Shown: piece by piece, positions 46,926 to 57,200 of the stretch
Layout of the letters: every line of letters starts with the position of its first letter
Numbering within the stretch: the first letter of the stretch is position 1
Assembly (NCBI RefSeq): GCF_039522935.1
Contig: NZ_BAAAEI010000001.1
Span: forward strand, 124,001 to 188,000
Reading direction: 5' to 3'
Source of the DNA: Bowmanella denitrificans
Lineage (GTDB): Bacteria; Pseudomonadota; Gammaproteobacteria; Enterobacterales; Alteromonadaceae
Length of the DNA stretch: 64,000 nucleotides
The notes under the pieces: model-generated
What the model was told of the DNA's origin: nothing
Seen by the model: the letters and a program-made list of their open reading frames with translations, nothing else
The model's database searches: none
Program-made: the position numbers and the translations under genes

Positions 46926-49022
46926 ATGCTTCAATCTGCTCCCTTTACCATTGGTGAATTCAAGGTCGAACCCCTGGAATATGCCATTTATTTGCCAGAT
47001 GGCGAGAAGCACAGCCTGCAGCCTAAATTTATCGAAGTATTGTGTTATCTGGCATCCCATTACCCCCGCGTGGTGCCCCGCCAGGAACTGATTGAACATG
47101 TGTGGCAGGGCAACGGTTATGTGGGCGAAAAAGCCCTGACTAATGCCATTTGGCATTTACGCCAGGCGCTGAAGCAACAGGATGGCAGTGAAAGTATTCA
47201 AACCATTCGCAAAAGTGGTTATCAGCTCCTGGTGCAACCTGAATTTGAGGCAGAGCCAGCCGTTGTACCTGCCGCCGCAGACATGACAGGAAAACCGCGG
47301 ATACCGGTCTGGGGATGGTCGGGCTTAGGCATAATACTGCTTATTGTTGGCTTGTTCTGGTGGTGGCCGCAAGAGCAAATAGCCGCTATCCAACCCGATA
47401 TCATTACCAAACAGCCAGGTATGGAGCTTTTCCCCGCCCCTTCACCCGATGGCTTATTTACCGCCTTTAAATGGCGTCGCTCAGACGGCAGTATGGATTT
47501 GTACCTGCAGGATGCCAGGCAGCCGAATTTACCCGCCAGGCAACTGACCTTTGATGAAGCCAATGAAGGACGGCCAGTTTGGGATATGACAGGCAAGTTT
47601 CTGTTTTTCAGACGTAAAAATGACGATCTGGAAACCTGCCAGGTGATCAGACTGGAGGTTGAAAGCCTGCAGGAAAAAGTGGTGGGCAAATGCCCGCTGG
47701 GCGGTGATTTACATTATCTGGATATCAGCCCGGATAACAGCGTGCTGGCCTACTGGGGCCTGGAAGGTGTGGCAGATACCCCGGCGGTTTATATTAAAAA
47801 CCTCAACGACGAGAGTCAGTCTGCCCCCACCTGTCTGAATGAATGCAATATGCGTGACCGGGATTTAGCCTTTTCACCCGATGGCAGTCAACTGGCCATC
47901 AGCCGCCGAATCAGCCGGTTTGCCGAAAACATCTATCTGCGCAATCTGGCCACCGGCGAGGAAAGACAACTCACCGAAGGGGAATCAGACATTGTCGGGA
48001 TTAGCTGGCATCCGGACGGCAAACATCTGGTGTATGGCGTACAACGGGCGGATGCCCGCTCGGGCTTTTTGCTGAATATTCACAGCGGTGAGTCTACGCC
48101 CATGAATATCGAGGGTTTTAGTTACCCGTCGTTTGCCAAGCAGGTACCCTGGCTGTATTTTCAGACCCGCAGCGAGTTTTATCAGATAGCCTACCTGCCT
48201 GTGGCCGAGGAACTGCCCTCCAGTCCCTTCCCCTTACTGCAATCGGACTACAACCATAAGTACCCTGATTATTCAGCGGCCACAGACCGGATTGCTTATC
48301 TTTCCAATGAATCCGGCCATTATGAAATATGGGTGGCTGATGCCGAGGGCAACCAGCGCCAGCAATTAACCCACTTAAAACGCTCGGTATTGTATCCGCG
48401 CTGGTCCCACGACGGCAGGCGCATTGCTTTTCTGGCCGCCAATGCTAACGGCAAAGGCGACTCACTGATGATTGTGGATGTGGATACTAAACGCCTGATC
48501 CAAGTGCCCAGTCCGTTCCCGACTCATCAGCGCCCCACCTGGACGGCAGATGATCAGGCACTGGTAGCATCGGTTTATGATGAAGAGCAGCGCCAGCTCT
48601 ATCTGTTTCCGTTGGATAACAGGCCCGTCAGCCAGTTGACCGAAGATGGCGGTGTTTTCGGTATTATGCTGGCAGATGGTACGCTGATTTACTCCCGCTC
48701 TGAACCTGGCCTGTACAGTATGGCTGCCGGATCAAAGCAACCCAAACTGTTGATCGCGCCGGACCACTTCGGCACAAGATACACCTGGACCCTGGCCGAC
48801 AGTGGCAACATTTACTTTGCCGACCCTGGTGCCCGCCATACTGATATCAAGCGATTTGACGCAGAAAATGGCACGGTGGCTGCCATAATGCGCCTGCCCC
48901 TGTCTGCCGTGGTGGCGTACAGTTCACTGAGCCTGGACAGCAAACGCCAGCGCCTGCTGTTTAACAACACCATTAAGGCCCAGTCGGATATCAAAAGAAT
49001 CAAAGATCTGCCGCTAAATTAG
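46926..49022 (+). CDS. Membrane-spanning OmpR-type regulator with PD40/TolB propeller, paralogue 2
   Basis: The 698-residue paralogue of the regulator at 41166 has the same order: winged helix (LQPKFIEVLCYLASHYPRVV, RQELIEHVWQGNGYVGE), a transmembrane helix (about 137-155, GWSGLGIILLIVGLFWWW), and PD40 blades (FSPDGSQLAI, WHPDGKHLVYGV, WSHDGRRIAFLA). The periplasmic propeller is conserved in blocks, including DYNHKYPDYSAAT. Its 3' end overlaps the convergent M16 peptidase gene by 23 bases. It probably controls the adjacent receptor and possibly the peptidase through the shared motif (inference). Confidence 0.85.
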   Translation: MLQSAPFTIGEFKVEPLEYAIYLPDGEKHSLQPKFIEVLCYLASHYPRVVPRQELIEHVWQGNGYVGEKALTNAIWHLRQALKQQDGSESIQTIRKSGYQLLVQPEFEAEPAVVPAAADMTGKPRIPVWGWSGLGIILLIVGLFWWWPQEQIAAIQPDIITKQPGMELFPAPSPDGLFTAFKWRRSDGSMDLYLQDARQPNLPARQLTFDEANEGRPVWDMTGKFLFFRRKNDDLETCQVIRLEVESLQEKVVGKCPLGGDLHYLDISPDNSVLAYWGLEGVADTPAVYIKNLNDESQSAPTCLNECNMRDRDLAFSPDGSQLAISRRISRFAENIYLRNLATGEERQLTEGESDIVGISWHPDGKHLVYGVQRADARSGFLLNIHSGESTPMNIEGFSYPSFAKQVPWLYFQTRSEFYQIAYLPVAEELPSSPFPLLQSDYNHKYPDYSAATDRIAYLSNESGHYEIWVADAEGNQRQQLTHLKRSVLYPRWSHDGRRIAFLAANANGKGDSLMIVDVDTKRLIQVPSPFPTHQRPTWTADDQALVASVYDEEQRQLYLFPLDNRPVSQLTEDGGVFGIMLADGTLIYSRSEPGLYSMAAGSKQPKLLIAPDHFGTRYTWTLADSGNIYFADPGARHTDIKRFDAENGTVAAIMRLPLSAVVAYSSLSLDSKRQRLLFNNTIKAQSDIKRIKDLPLN

Positions 49023-51735
49023 CGCTTGTGCCCGCCTGAGTATGATTTTGTAGTAATACCCCACTTAACTGGCTGTTAAGCAATGTCGTTGCCATTTCCT
49101 GAAAGGCCGGTAACGGCATAGCTACAATGGCATGCAATAATTGCTGATGATGTTCTAAACCGCGCTGATAGCGAATATGGCTGCGCAAATCCGCTTCTAT
49201 ATCACCGCTGTTTATCTGCTGTTGTTGTAGGGCACTGACCAGATTCTGCTGCAACTTGCTAAATTCGGCTGGCTGCAAGGATGCAATTTGTGCGATAAAT
49301 ACCTGGTTAAAATGTGCAATGCGTTGCAGGAGCTGCTGCGCCGATGTTACCGGCGACTGCACATAGTAGCTGATATGGCGCTTGCCATAGCGCTCTGCGG
49401 CCAGCGCCGAGACCCGGTATCCCAATTGTTCCTGGGTACGCAATTGATGAAAAAAAGGTGCCTTAAGCATGCTGCCCAGCAGTTCCACCATGGCCTGTTG
49501 CTGCACATCCTGCCTCTTTGGCACTAGCATCAGTGTCACAGCACTGTCACTGCCAGCAACCGGATACTGTTGGTGTTCCCCGGGCCATGGCTTGCTGTCA
49601 ATTAGCCTGTGAGAGGCCAGGTTGTTATGTTCAGCCAGCCCCTGCACGGTAGCGATAAGCTGTTGTGTCTGCTCAGCTTGTAAAGGGCCATAGGTGATCA
49701 GTGTCAGATAGGCATCTTGCAGGTAGGCAGCCGTAAAGCCACGGTAGTGGTCCTCACTTAGTTGTTGCAGGTGAGCCAGGTCGTCTTGCGCTAAACTGGC
49801 TCGACCCAACTGATAACTAAGCAATCTGTCAGCCTGGCTGCTGAGTCGCTCCTGGGCAAAGCCGGCCAGACTGTTAATTCGGCGCTTTAAGGTAAGACGC
49901 AGGGCCGTGTCATCCAATTCAGGTCGCTGCAAGCCTGCCAGCATATCTGCAAACAGTGCTGACCAGTTACCGCTTTGCCCTTTAACTTGTATGCGCATGC
50001 CGCTACTGGTCGCGGTTACCGATGCCTGAATCTTTGCTGCGCTGGCCCGTTCAATCACCTGCTGCAGTTGCAATTGCAGACGCTTCTCGAACAGCACATT
50101 CAGGGCAGAAAAGTCAGCGGCAGTGGTAGGTCGGTCAATATACAATGTGATGGCCGTGTAACTGTCTTTATCCCGCCTGGCGGGTAATTGCCAAATGGCC
50201 AGCCCTGGCTGATGCGTTACTTTTTGCTCGGTTACCGCCAACGCCTCAGTGCTGGCGGCAAAATAGTCAGACAAACCGGGCAGGCTGAAATCAAGCGACT
50301 GAGCCTGCCAGTCCGGTATGGCGGCATACTGGAACTCAGTCTGATAAATAGGTTCGACCATCTGGGTGTTAAGCTTACTGCCTTCACGGATAACCAGCAT
50401 ATTCTGCGCATTGAAATGCGACCAGAAATCCGTCAGCGCCCGGGGGTTAAAAGCCACCGGCAGGCTGTCCTGGCTAAGTAACTGTTGAACAGGTCGTTGC
50501 AACAAGGCTTTGGATAAAGCTCTTACCCTGTTGGCATCGGCATGCTCGGGGGTCTGATGAAATTGCGCCGCCGACAGGGATGAAAAAGTCTCAAATACCT
50601 TGCTATCCAACGCCTGTTGGCGAATCTGCTGCACATAGGCAAAGGTCGCCGCCATAATCGCGGCTTCTTCTTTCATTCCGGCACCGGTGAGATTAAAGCT
50701 CAGGTTGAATAGCGCATGGTGGCTATCCAACTCACTGTCACTGGCCGACAAGCTCTGGATCCAGCCCTTGTCACGCAGATAAGCTTCCAGTCCCTGGTCA
50801 TTGTAACTGGCCAGCAGCCATTGGGTGTAAGGTATTGCCAGGGTATCGCGGCTGGCCTGATTAACCGGTAAAGGAAAACTCAGGGTCAGATACGAACGCT
50901 TGCGCAGCGTTTTAATCTCCACCTGGCGCGGCGCGTCTGCAAGCAAGGGCGCGGGTTGCTGATTGAGGGTCTTGCGGCAATTGTCCTGCACTGCACCGAA
51001 TTTACTTTTTGCCTGCTCACCCAGTTGCTGCATAGATTGCGGCCCGGCCAGCACCAATGCCATGCGTGAGCTGCAATAATAGTCCTGGCCAAAATCTACC
51101 AGCGCCTGATGCAAGGTTGTATCTTCGCGGTCCTGTAAGGTATCCAGATTGCCGGTGGAAAACTTGCGGTAGCCATGCTCTGGATGAAACAGGGTACGCA
51201 TCACCTCCCGTTTGCGCCGAAAGGCATCCTGGTATTTCAGGTTAAACTCGGCCTGTACCGCATTACGTTCCTTGTACACCATCTGTGCAGGCAGAAGCGG
51301 GCCAACAAACTGCCAGGCAAATCTGTCCAGTGCCGGAATAAAACCGTCACTGGCCGCCTCGAAATAGTAGTTGGTGACTAAGGCCGACGTGGCGGCGTTT
51401 GAGCGCCCGCCCTGCTCTGCCAGAAATTGCTTATATTCAGCCGGGTCGGGATATTTTTGCGAACCTTTGGACAGCATATGTTCATATAAATGCGCCAGTC
51501 CGGCCATGTCGGGCGGGTCTTGATAATAGCCAGCCTCAACACTCAGTGCCCCATATACTTTGCTAAGCTGTGCATCGCTGACCAGCAACACTTTTAAGCC
51601 GTTATCCAGCATCAGATATTGATAATCTGCCGGGTCCTGTTGACCTTTAAGCGGCGTATTGGCTATTTCAGGCTGGGTAATCTGACAGGCGCAAAGCAGT
51701 AGAGCAAGGCCGAGTGGCACTATCCGCTGAAGCAT
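49000..51735 (-). CDS. M16 family zinc metallopeptidase, lipoprotein
   Basis: The 911-residue protein has a lipobox LCAC (Cys about 17), so it is probably anchored facing the periplasm. The inverted zinc motif HLYEH is at about 82-86, with the downstream Glu expected in the following helix. The C-terminal half carries RTQEQLGYRVSALA as in pitrilysin/insulinase single-chain enzymes (M16A). Such enzymes cut peptides or small proteins inside a closed chamber. It follows the iron operon on the same strand and shares the 20-bp motif with the two TonB receptors, so it may process what they import (inference). Confidence 0.9.
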   Translation of the reverse strand: MLQRIVPLGLALLLCACQITQPEIANTPLKGQQDPADYQYLMLDNGLKVLLVSDAQLSKVYGALSVEAGYYQDPPDMAGLAHLYEHMLSKGSQKYPDPAEYKQFLAEQGGRSNAATSALVTNYYFEAASDGFIPALDRFAWQFVGPLLPAQMVYKERNAVQAEFNLKYQDAFRRKREVMRTLFHPEHGYRKFSTGNLDTLQDREDTTLHQALVDFGQDYYCSSRMALVLAGPQSMQQLGEQAKSKFGAVQDNCRKTLNQQPAPLLADAPRQVEIKTLRKRSYLTLSFPLPVNQASRDTLAIPYTQWLLASYNDQGLEAYLRDKGWIQSLSASDSELDSHHALFNLSFNLTGAGMKEEAAIMAATFAYVQQIRQQALDSKVFETFSSLSAAQFHQTPEHADANRVRALSKALLQRPVQQLLSQDSLPVAFNPRALTDFWSHFNAQNMLVIREGSKLNTQMVEPIYQTEFQYAAIPDWQAQSLDFSLPGLSDYFAASTEALAVTEQKVTHQPGLAIWQLPARRDKDSYTAITLYIDRPTTAADFSALNVLFEKRLQLQLQQVIERASAAKIQASVTATSSGMRIQVKGQSGNWSALFADMLAGLQRPELDDTALRLTLKRRINSLAGFAQERLSSQADRLLSYQLGRASLAQDDLAHLQQLSEDHYRGFTAAYLQDAYLTLITYGPLQAEQTQQLIATVQGLAEHNNLASHRLIDSKPWPGEHQQYPVAGSDSAVTLMLVPKRQDVQQQAMVELLGSMLKAPFFHQLRTQEQLGYRVSALAAERYGKRHISYYVQSPVTSAQQLLQRIAHFNQVFIAQIASLQPAEFSKLQQNLVSALQQQQINSGDIEADLRSHIRYQRGLEHHQQLLHAIVAMPLPAFQEMATTLLNSQLSGVLLQNHTQAGTSANLAADL

Positions 51736-51812
51736 GGCTTTTCCTTTGGCAAAACAAAAGCCGCACCCTAACGTTCGGGCCCACGTTCACTCAATGCCCG
51801 CCAGCTCCTTTT

Positions 51813-51832
51813 TACCTCTATTTAATCTCTAT
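51813..51832 (-). promoter_or_regulatory. Shared upstream motif, copy 3 (M16 gene)
   Basis: Plus-strand TACCTCTATTTAATCTCTAT, 78 bp from the M16 ATG. It differs at two of 20 positions from copy 1 and at one from copy 2. The gene therefore probably has its own promoter downstream of the iron operon. Confidence 0.65.
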
Positions 51833-51838
51833 CCGGCG

Positions 51839-52171
51839 TTACAGCAGGGCTATCAGGCTGAAAAGGCAGAGTAGCAACGCCACAACCCGAATACGCTGAA
51901 GCCAGGTGGAGCGTTGCTGCAATATTAGCAGCACAAACAGTGCCGCCGGGGTCAGCAGCCCAATCCAGATCAGACTGCCATGGGCAAAACCTTTCACCAG
52001 ACAGGCAGCCAGCAAACCACCAAACAGAATGCCCCAGGCACTGAGCAACTGGCGTTGTCGCCTTATGCCTGTGAGTTTGACACCGTGCACAGCGCGAAAA
52101 TGGCTGAATTGGCCGGTGGCAAAATAGCTCATGGATAAACACAACAAACTAAATACCAGTAAGTAGCTCAT
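51839..52171 (-). CDS. DUF3325-like small membrane protein
   Basis: The 110-residue protein from ATG 52171 overlaps the PepSY gene stop by ATGA; longer upstream starts would run inside that gene. It has four likely transmembrane helices (MSYLLVFSLLCLSMSYFATG, LLSAWGILFGGLLAACLVKG, LIWIGLLTPAALFVLLI, VVALLLCLFSLIALL). It is third in a DUF3649-PepSY-DUF3325 set known from siderophore and iron-uptake loci. Its individual role is unknown; probably it assists the PepSY protein in the inner membrane. Confidence 0.75.
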   Translation of the reverse strand: MSYLLVFSLLCLSMSYFATGQFSHFRAVHGVKLTGIRRQRQLLSAWGILFGGLLAACLVKGFAHGSLIWIGLLTPAALFVLLILQQRSTWLQRIRVVALLLCLFSLIALL

Positions 52172-53760
52172 TGGGTTACCACCTTGTAACTGTCGGGCCG
52201 GGCATTTTGCTGGTGCGCAATACCTGGTTTGGACAGGCAATGCCTGGCTCCCCAAAGCGCGATTAATCCGCCTGCCAGTACGATAAGTTCCAGACCGGCC
52301 AATGCCCATTGGCCATTAATAAGGTAGGCCAGCAAATGGTAATCAGTAGTAAGCAGGTTCAGTAACGGCAACGCCAGCGCTATGCCGCCGGTCAGCATCC
52401 AGACAAAGGCCCAGCCCCGTCGCCCGGGCTGATAAAGAGCAAACAGAAAAACCAGCAGGTAGCAGATAAAAAAGCCATGCATTTCCCATTCACGCCGCCC
52501 GTCAAAGTCCGCCGCCAGTAACCTGTTGAGGTACAAAAACACCAGACTGGCCAGCGGCAATCCTGCCACAGTGGCAATATTCAGGGCTTGCACCAGACGC
52601 AGATTCCAGCCCATCGGCTGATTGGCTTTAAGGCGTTTTTCGGCAATACGTCTGGCCCACAGAACCCCGCCACTGGCCACCATAATGCAGCCCAGCACCC
52701 CGCCCAGCACAAACAGCCAGCGTAGCGGCCAGGGGGCAAACTTAGCCGTATGTAAGGCGATTAATGTATTGGCGGTTTTTTCTGGTGCATAAAACGCTGC
52801 TTCGCGGCTGCTACCTAGTGCATCACCCTGACTATTGTATAAGGTGGAACGGGCATAGTGGGCTATCTGGCCAGCTTCGCGGCCATATACTGTGACCGTG
52901 GTATTTTCATCGGCCGGATTGTTAATACTGATGCGGCTGACCGATTCCACCTGCTTTTCGGCCTTAAAGCGCTGAATAAAATCCTGTATCGGCAATGGCT
53001 CGCTACGCCGCTGGCCAGCGGCTTTAACAGATTGAAAGGTGGGATTTTGATCATCAAAAAACTGCGCACGACCGCCTGGATAGACTTTATCTACAGGTGC
53101 CGACATATATAAAAACATCAGGGTCAGCAAGCCGGTGTAAGTAATCATCAGATGATAAGGCAGCGCCAGCACCGAACTGACATTGTGCAGATCCAGCCAG
53201 GTTCTGGCGCCCTTGCCGTTTCGAAAGGTAAAGAAATCGGCGAAAATACGCCGGTGAATCACTATGCCGGTGACCAGTCCAACCAACATAATCATGGCGG
53301 CCGCTCCCACTATCCAGCGCGCAGTAATCGCCGACATATAGTGCAAATCGAAATGCAGACGGTAGAAGAAGTCGCCGCCTTTGGTATCCCGTAGATTGAT
53401 GCCATCCTGTTGACTATCGCCAACTAAATAGCCGTCGACAAAACGGCCGCGCTTTTGACCCGGTTGCGGGGCTTCCCGGTAGCCATAGTAAGTCAGGGGA
53501 TTGCGCTCATCCGCTAAGTTGATAAACCACAGCGGCGAATCCGGTGCTTTGCTCTGCAATACCGATATAACCTGTTGCACTGCCTGCTGCTGGTCCGGCT
53601 CAGCCACCACGCCATGGCTTTCGGGCTGCATCCACCAGCTTATTTCGTAACGGAAATAGCTTAACGTACCGCCAAAAAACACCACAAATAACAACCAACA
53701 GGCCAGCAAACCTCCCCAGGTATGCAGCCAGGTCATGGAGCGAAAAAAACTGCCTTTCAT
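52168..53760 (-). CDS. PepSY-associated transmembrane protein (iron-uptake type)
   Basis: The 530-residue inner-membrane protein opens MTWLHTWGGLLACWLLFVVFFGGTLSYFRYE, the PepSY-TM signature, with a large periplasmic loop and further helices containing His residues (DLHNVSSVLALPYHLMITYTG, ALHTAKFAPWPLRWLF) that could bind haem. Four more C-terminal helices follow. Family members act with siderophore receptors, probably as periplasmic ferric reductases (established for related FoxB-like proteins, inferred here). Both ends overlap neighbours by ATGA, so it is one tightly coupled operon. Confidence 0.87.
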   Translation of the reverse strand: MKGSFFRSMTWLHTWGGLLACWLLFVVFFGGTLSYFRYEISWWMQPESHGVVAEPDQQQAVQQVISVLQSKAPDSPLWFINLADERNPLTYYGYREAPQPGQKRGRFVDGYLVGDSQQDGINLRDTKGGDFFYRLHFDLHYMSAITARWIVGAAAMIMLVGLVTGIVIHRRIFADFFTFRNGKGARTWLDLHNVSSVLALPYHLMITYTGLLTLMFLYMSAPVDKVYPGGRAQFFDDQNPTFQSVKAAGQRRSEPLPIQDFIQRFKAEKQVESVSRISINNPADENTTVTVYGREAGQIAHYARSTLYNSQGDALGSSREAAFYAPEKTANTLIALHTAKFAPWPLRWLFVLGGVLGCIMVASGGVLWARRIAEKRLKANQPMGWNLRLVQALNIATVAGLPLASLVFLYLNRLLAADFDGRREWEMHGFFICYLLVFLFALYQPGRRGWAFVWMLTGGIALALPLLNLLTTDYHLLAYLINGQWALAGLELIVLAGGLIALWGARHCLSKPGIAHQQNARPDSYKVVTQ

Positions 53761-54056
53761 GCCAACGCTCCCAACAACAGGTAGTTACTCAATGCCGCTG
53801 CCAGGTATAGCCCACCGAGATCCGTCAGCGCCCGCCAGGCGCGGGGAACATGAAAACTCCACATAATCAATGCAGTAAACAACGGGAACGACAGTAGCAT
53901 GGCTGTAAGTACTGACGACAAGGGCGCGGAAGGTAATAATGCGGCAATCAGTACGGCACATTCCGCGGTGGCCAGATAGCCTAATACCGCAGCACTGCCG
54001 ATGCGCACCAGAATGCCGGTGGCTGGTGCAGAAAAAATACCTCTGATCCCTTGCAT
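53757..54056 (-). CDS. DUF3649-like small iron-uptake membrane protein
   Basis: From ATG 54056 (behind GGAGG) the protein has 99 residues. The longer frame to 54170 lacks a better ribosome site and would swallow the promoter. It has three hydrophobic helices (GSAAVLGYLATAECAVLIAALLP, VLTAMLLSFPLFTALIMWSFH, LGGLYLAAALSNYLLLGALA). It is first in the operon, with the Fur-like site immediately upstream, and its stop overlaps the PepSY start. Role inferred from operon type only. Confidence 0.78.
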   Translation of the reverse strand: MQGIRGIFSAPATGILVRIGSAAVLGYLATAECAVLIAALLPSAPLSSVLTAMLLSFPLFTALIMWSFHVPRAWRALTDLGGLYLAAALSNYLLLGALA

Positions 54057-54070
54057 GGCCCCTCCAAAAA

Positions 54071-54085
54071 TGCGAATTATTATCA
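54071..54085 (-). promoter_or_regulatory. Candidate Fur box
   Basis: On the minus strand the site reads TGATAATAATTCGCA, matching 12 of 14 positions of the 7-1-7 Fur consensus TGATAATnATTATCA. It is 15 bp upstream of the DUF3649 start and fits iron repression of the operon. Confidence 0.6.
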
Positions 54086-54155
54086 AATACAATAAGAAAC
54101 TCAAGCGAAGTTCGGCTATAGGAGGATATTCGGGGCAAACAAACAAAAAAAGCCG

Positions 54156-54194
54156 ATAAAAAAGGGCCATGACAGGAGATTGAACATGGCCCTT
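54156..54194 (-). terminator. Terminator of the Oar-type receptor
   Basis: A 10-bp stem AAGGGCCATG/CATGGCCCTT with a 13-nt loop is followed on the minus strand by a T run, 45 bases after the receptor stop. It separates the receptor from the Fur-box operon. Confidence 0.75.
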
Positions 54195-54238
54195 GCGGGA
54201 AACGAACCGGGCAGCCCCGGTGTTTCAGTCAGGGAAAG

Positions 54239-57200
54239 TTAGAAGTCGTAACGCACCGACAAGCGCACTGAACGCGGAGCCTGCCAGTTGGACGGCGTGC
54301 GCCACAGGGCATTGTCATTGGCCGTCAAAGGTTGGCCGTCGGCCAGATCCTGAATTGACGAGGTTTCACCAATTTCACGTACATCTGTCACTCTGTCCCA
54401 GTCAAACGGGTTGAATACTGTCAGACTGAATTGTGTCTGACCACCAAACAGCTCCACAAAATAATTCAGCCCCAGATTCAAGGTCTGAATGTTTTCGGTG
54501 CGACCGGCAGTGCCACGGGGAACCGCTTGCTCATCCTTACGGAAGTATTCTGCATCCCAGCCCGGTAAATCTTCGTGGTAGCCAAAGTGGTTGATAGGCC
54601 GACCCGAATAGAAGTTGTAATTGAAAGACGCGGTTAAATCTTCACTCAGTTCGTACACCCCCCACAGCTTAAAATTGTGCGGTCTGTCATTGGGCAAACG
54701 ACCATAACCGTCCTCTACAATTTGCGGTTCGTCAAAGGCGCGGGTCCAGCCAGGGTCCCGCTGACCGTTATCCGAACGCACCAAGCCTTCGGTATTACCC
54801 TCAGAGCGACTCCAGGTATAGGACCCGGCAATATGGAATTGCTCGGTCACTTCGCCGTCAAAGGTGAAAGTCAGGGCGTGGTATTTACGTTTTGCTTCCG
54901 GATAGCCCAGATATTCGGCAGGAATGGTTTCCTGGGTTAACGTGCCGTCGCCGTTGAAGTCTTCCCAGATGGTCAGGTCCTGACCGGGATTCAGCAAGCG
55001 AGCCGAACCACCGTTCCATACCTGCCCTGCCACGTCGGCAAAGCCACTGCAGTCCTTGTTATTATCGGCACACCATTGCAACACACCCCAGCCACCTTCA
55101 CCCGCGAAGCCATCCACTTGTGAGTCTTCAATGGAACGCACCAAATCCCGATAGGTGTAGGTGACGCCAAGCAACCAGTTGTCATCCAGCACCACTTCAT
55201 AGCCCAGGTTATAGCCATCCAGATACATAGGCTTAAGGTCAGCATCGGCAAAAATCTGACCGGGCCGGACATTGCCATCTCCCACAATCTGAACGCCCTG
55301 AATCGGCCCGGTGTTGAGTTGGCCGTTATCCAGGTTGGCGGTACGGAAAGTACGAATATCAAACTCCGGTGCCACGAAGCGTTCACTTACCCGCAATGCC
55401 ACGGGCTGATAGTAGCGGCCATAGTTAAAGAAGACTTTCTGGTTGCCGTCGATATCATAGTTAAGCTCTAACCGGGGCGCCCATTGGTTGTCCATATCTA
55501 TCCATTTATCACCATTATTGGTGGTATTGGAAAAGGCTTCGTTGCGCACACCAAAAGTTGCAACCAACTGGTCGGTCACCTGCCACTTATCCTGAACATA
55601 GTAAGCAGAGAATTTACCGTCTATATCGGCTTTCTTGGTAAATTCACGGGTATACAGATAGTCACCGGCTGGCATGGTAAATTCCCCATCCACACAGGCA
55701 TTCCCCAGTGAGCACCAGCGGGTACGGTCGGTAGAAGCACGCCACACTTCCATGGTCGAGTAGTGCTTGGACAGACCAAATTCATCCAGGTCATCCGGGC
55801 CGTGGCCATGGTTGTCGATTTTGGCGTTGATATCATCCTGCTCATAGCCAAACGACAGGGTATGGTCATCGGTTATCACCCAGTCAAAGTCGACCCTGAA
55901 GGTATCCCGGGTGTCTTCTTCCAGCCTGGCATAGCTACCAAAGGTATTCGTCGCCAATGCACAACTACCGGTGCGACAGTCATACAAACTATTCTGATCG
56001 GAGGTACCCAAACGGCCATCATTGGTGGTTTTCATTCTGCCGTAGTTAGCGATTACTGACAGGTCGTCGGTTAAGTAACCTGTGTAGTTGATAATGGTCA
56101 GCTTGTTATCGATTTCAAAGGTGCGATCCAAGCCGTCAATATCCACCACCAGGTCGCCCCGGCCGGTTTGCGCCGACCATTGGTACTGATAGTCTGTGGT
56201 ATCACGCTGGGCATCCAAATGCATCAGGGTCAGGCTGTGGTTTTCAGTTACCTGCCAGTCCAGGTTAACGAACAGCGAATCTTTGTCCACGTCACGAGAG
56301 GTAAAGGTGGTATCGCCTTCACCGGCATCGGCCCACTCATATTGGTTCCTGGCCGGGGCGTAGAGCACATAGAAAAATGCTTTATCCTGAATAATCGGGC
56401 CGCTGGCATACAGGCTGTACTCCATCAGATCGCTGCTGTCTTCTGAGTGGCGGGCATGGTTGTACCAACCTTCTCCGTTGCGGTCTGTATAGTTAAAATC
56501 TGGCTTGGTGCCCCCCATGCCACCGGGTTCCCAGTCCAGTTTCACGCCAAAACGGAATTCGTTATCACCGGTTTTCGACACCATATTGGTGACGCCGCCC
56601 ACTGTGCGCCCATAGCGCGCGGGAATACCGCCATTGATCACCTGAATCTGGTCGACTATTTCCCAGGGAAACTCCGAGATAATCGCGTTATAACGAATAT
56701 CGGTGATATTAAAGCCATTCAGGTAGTAACCGTTTTCAGCTACCGAGCCACCAGCCGAGCTAACCAGACGGCCGTCAGAGCCCCCAATCCCGGAGAAGAT
56801 ATCGCTATCGCCAATGGCATTGCCGGGTGCCAGGGTCGCCACATCCGTCAAATTCTCACCTATGGCCATAGTAGACAAATCTACCGCACTGAAACTGACC
56901 CCTTGTTGCGAGCCCTGAAAGTCAATCTTGGCCACAGCACTGCCTGAGATCTGAATCACTTCCATACTGCTGTCGGCCAGGTTGACCTCACCCAGATCGG
57001 CAGCATTGCCCAGGGTGATTTCCACTTTACTCACCGACGCGCTTTGGTAGCCGTCTTTACTGATAGTGACGGTATAGCTGCCAACGGGTAGGCCCTTAAT
57101 ACTGAATTCGCCATCTGCATTGGTGGTGGTTTTACGCACGATCCCTTTACTGTCGTGCACCAGGGTAATTTGTGCATTGGCCAGGTCTGTGCCCTTGGCC

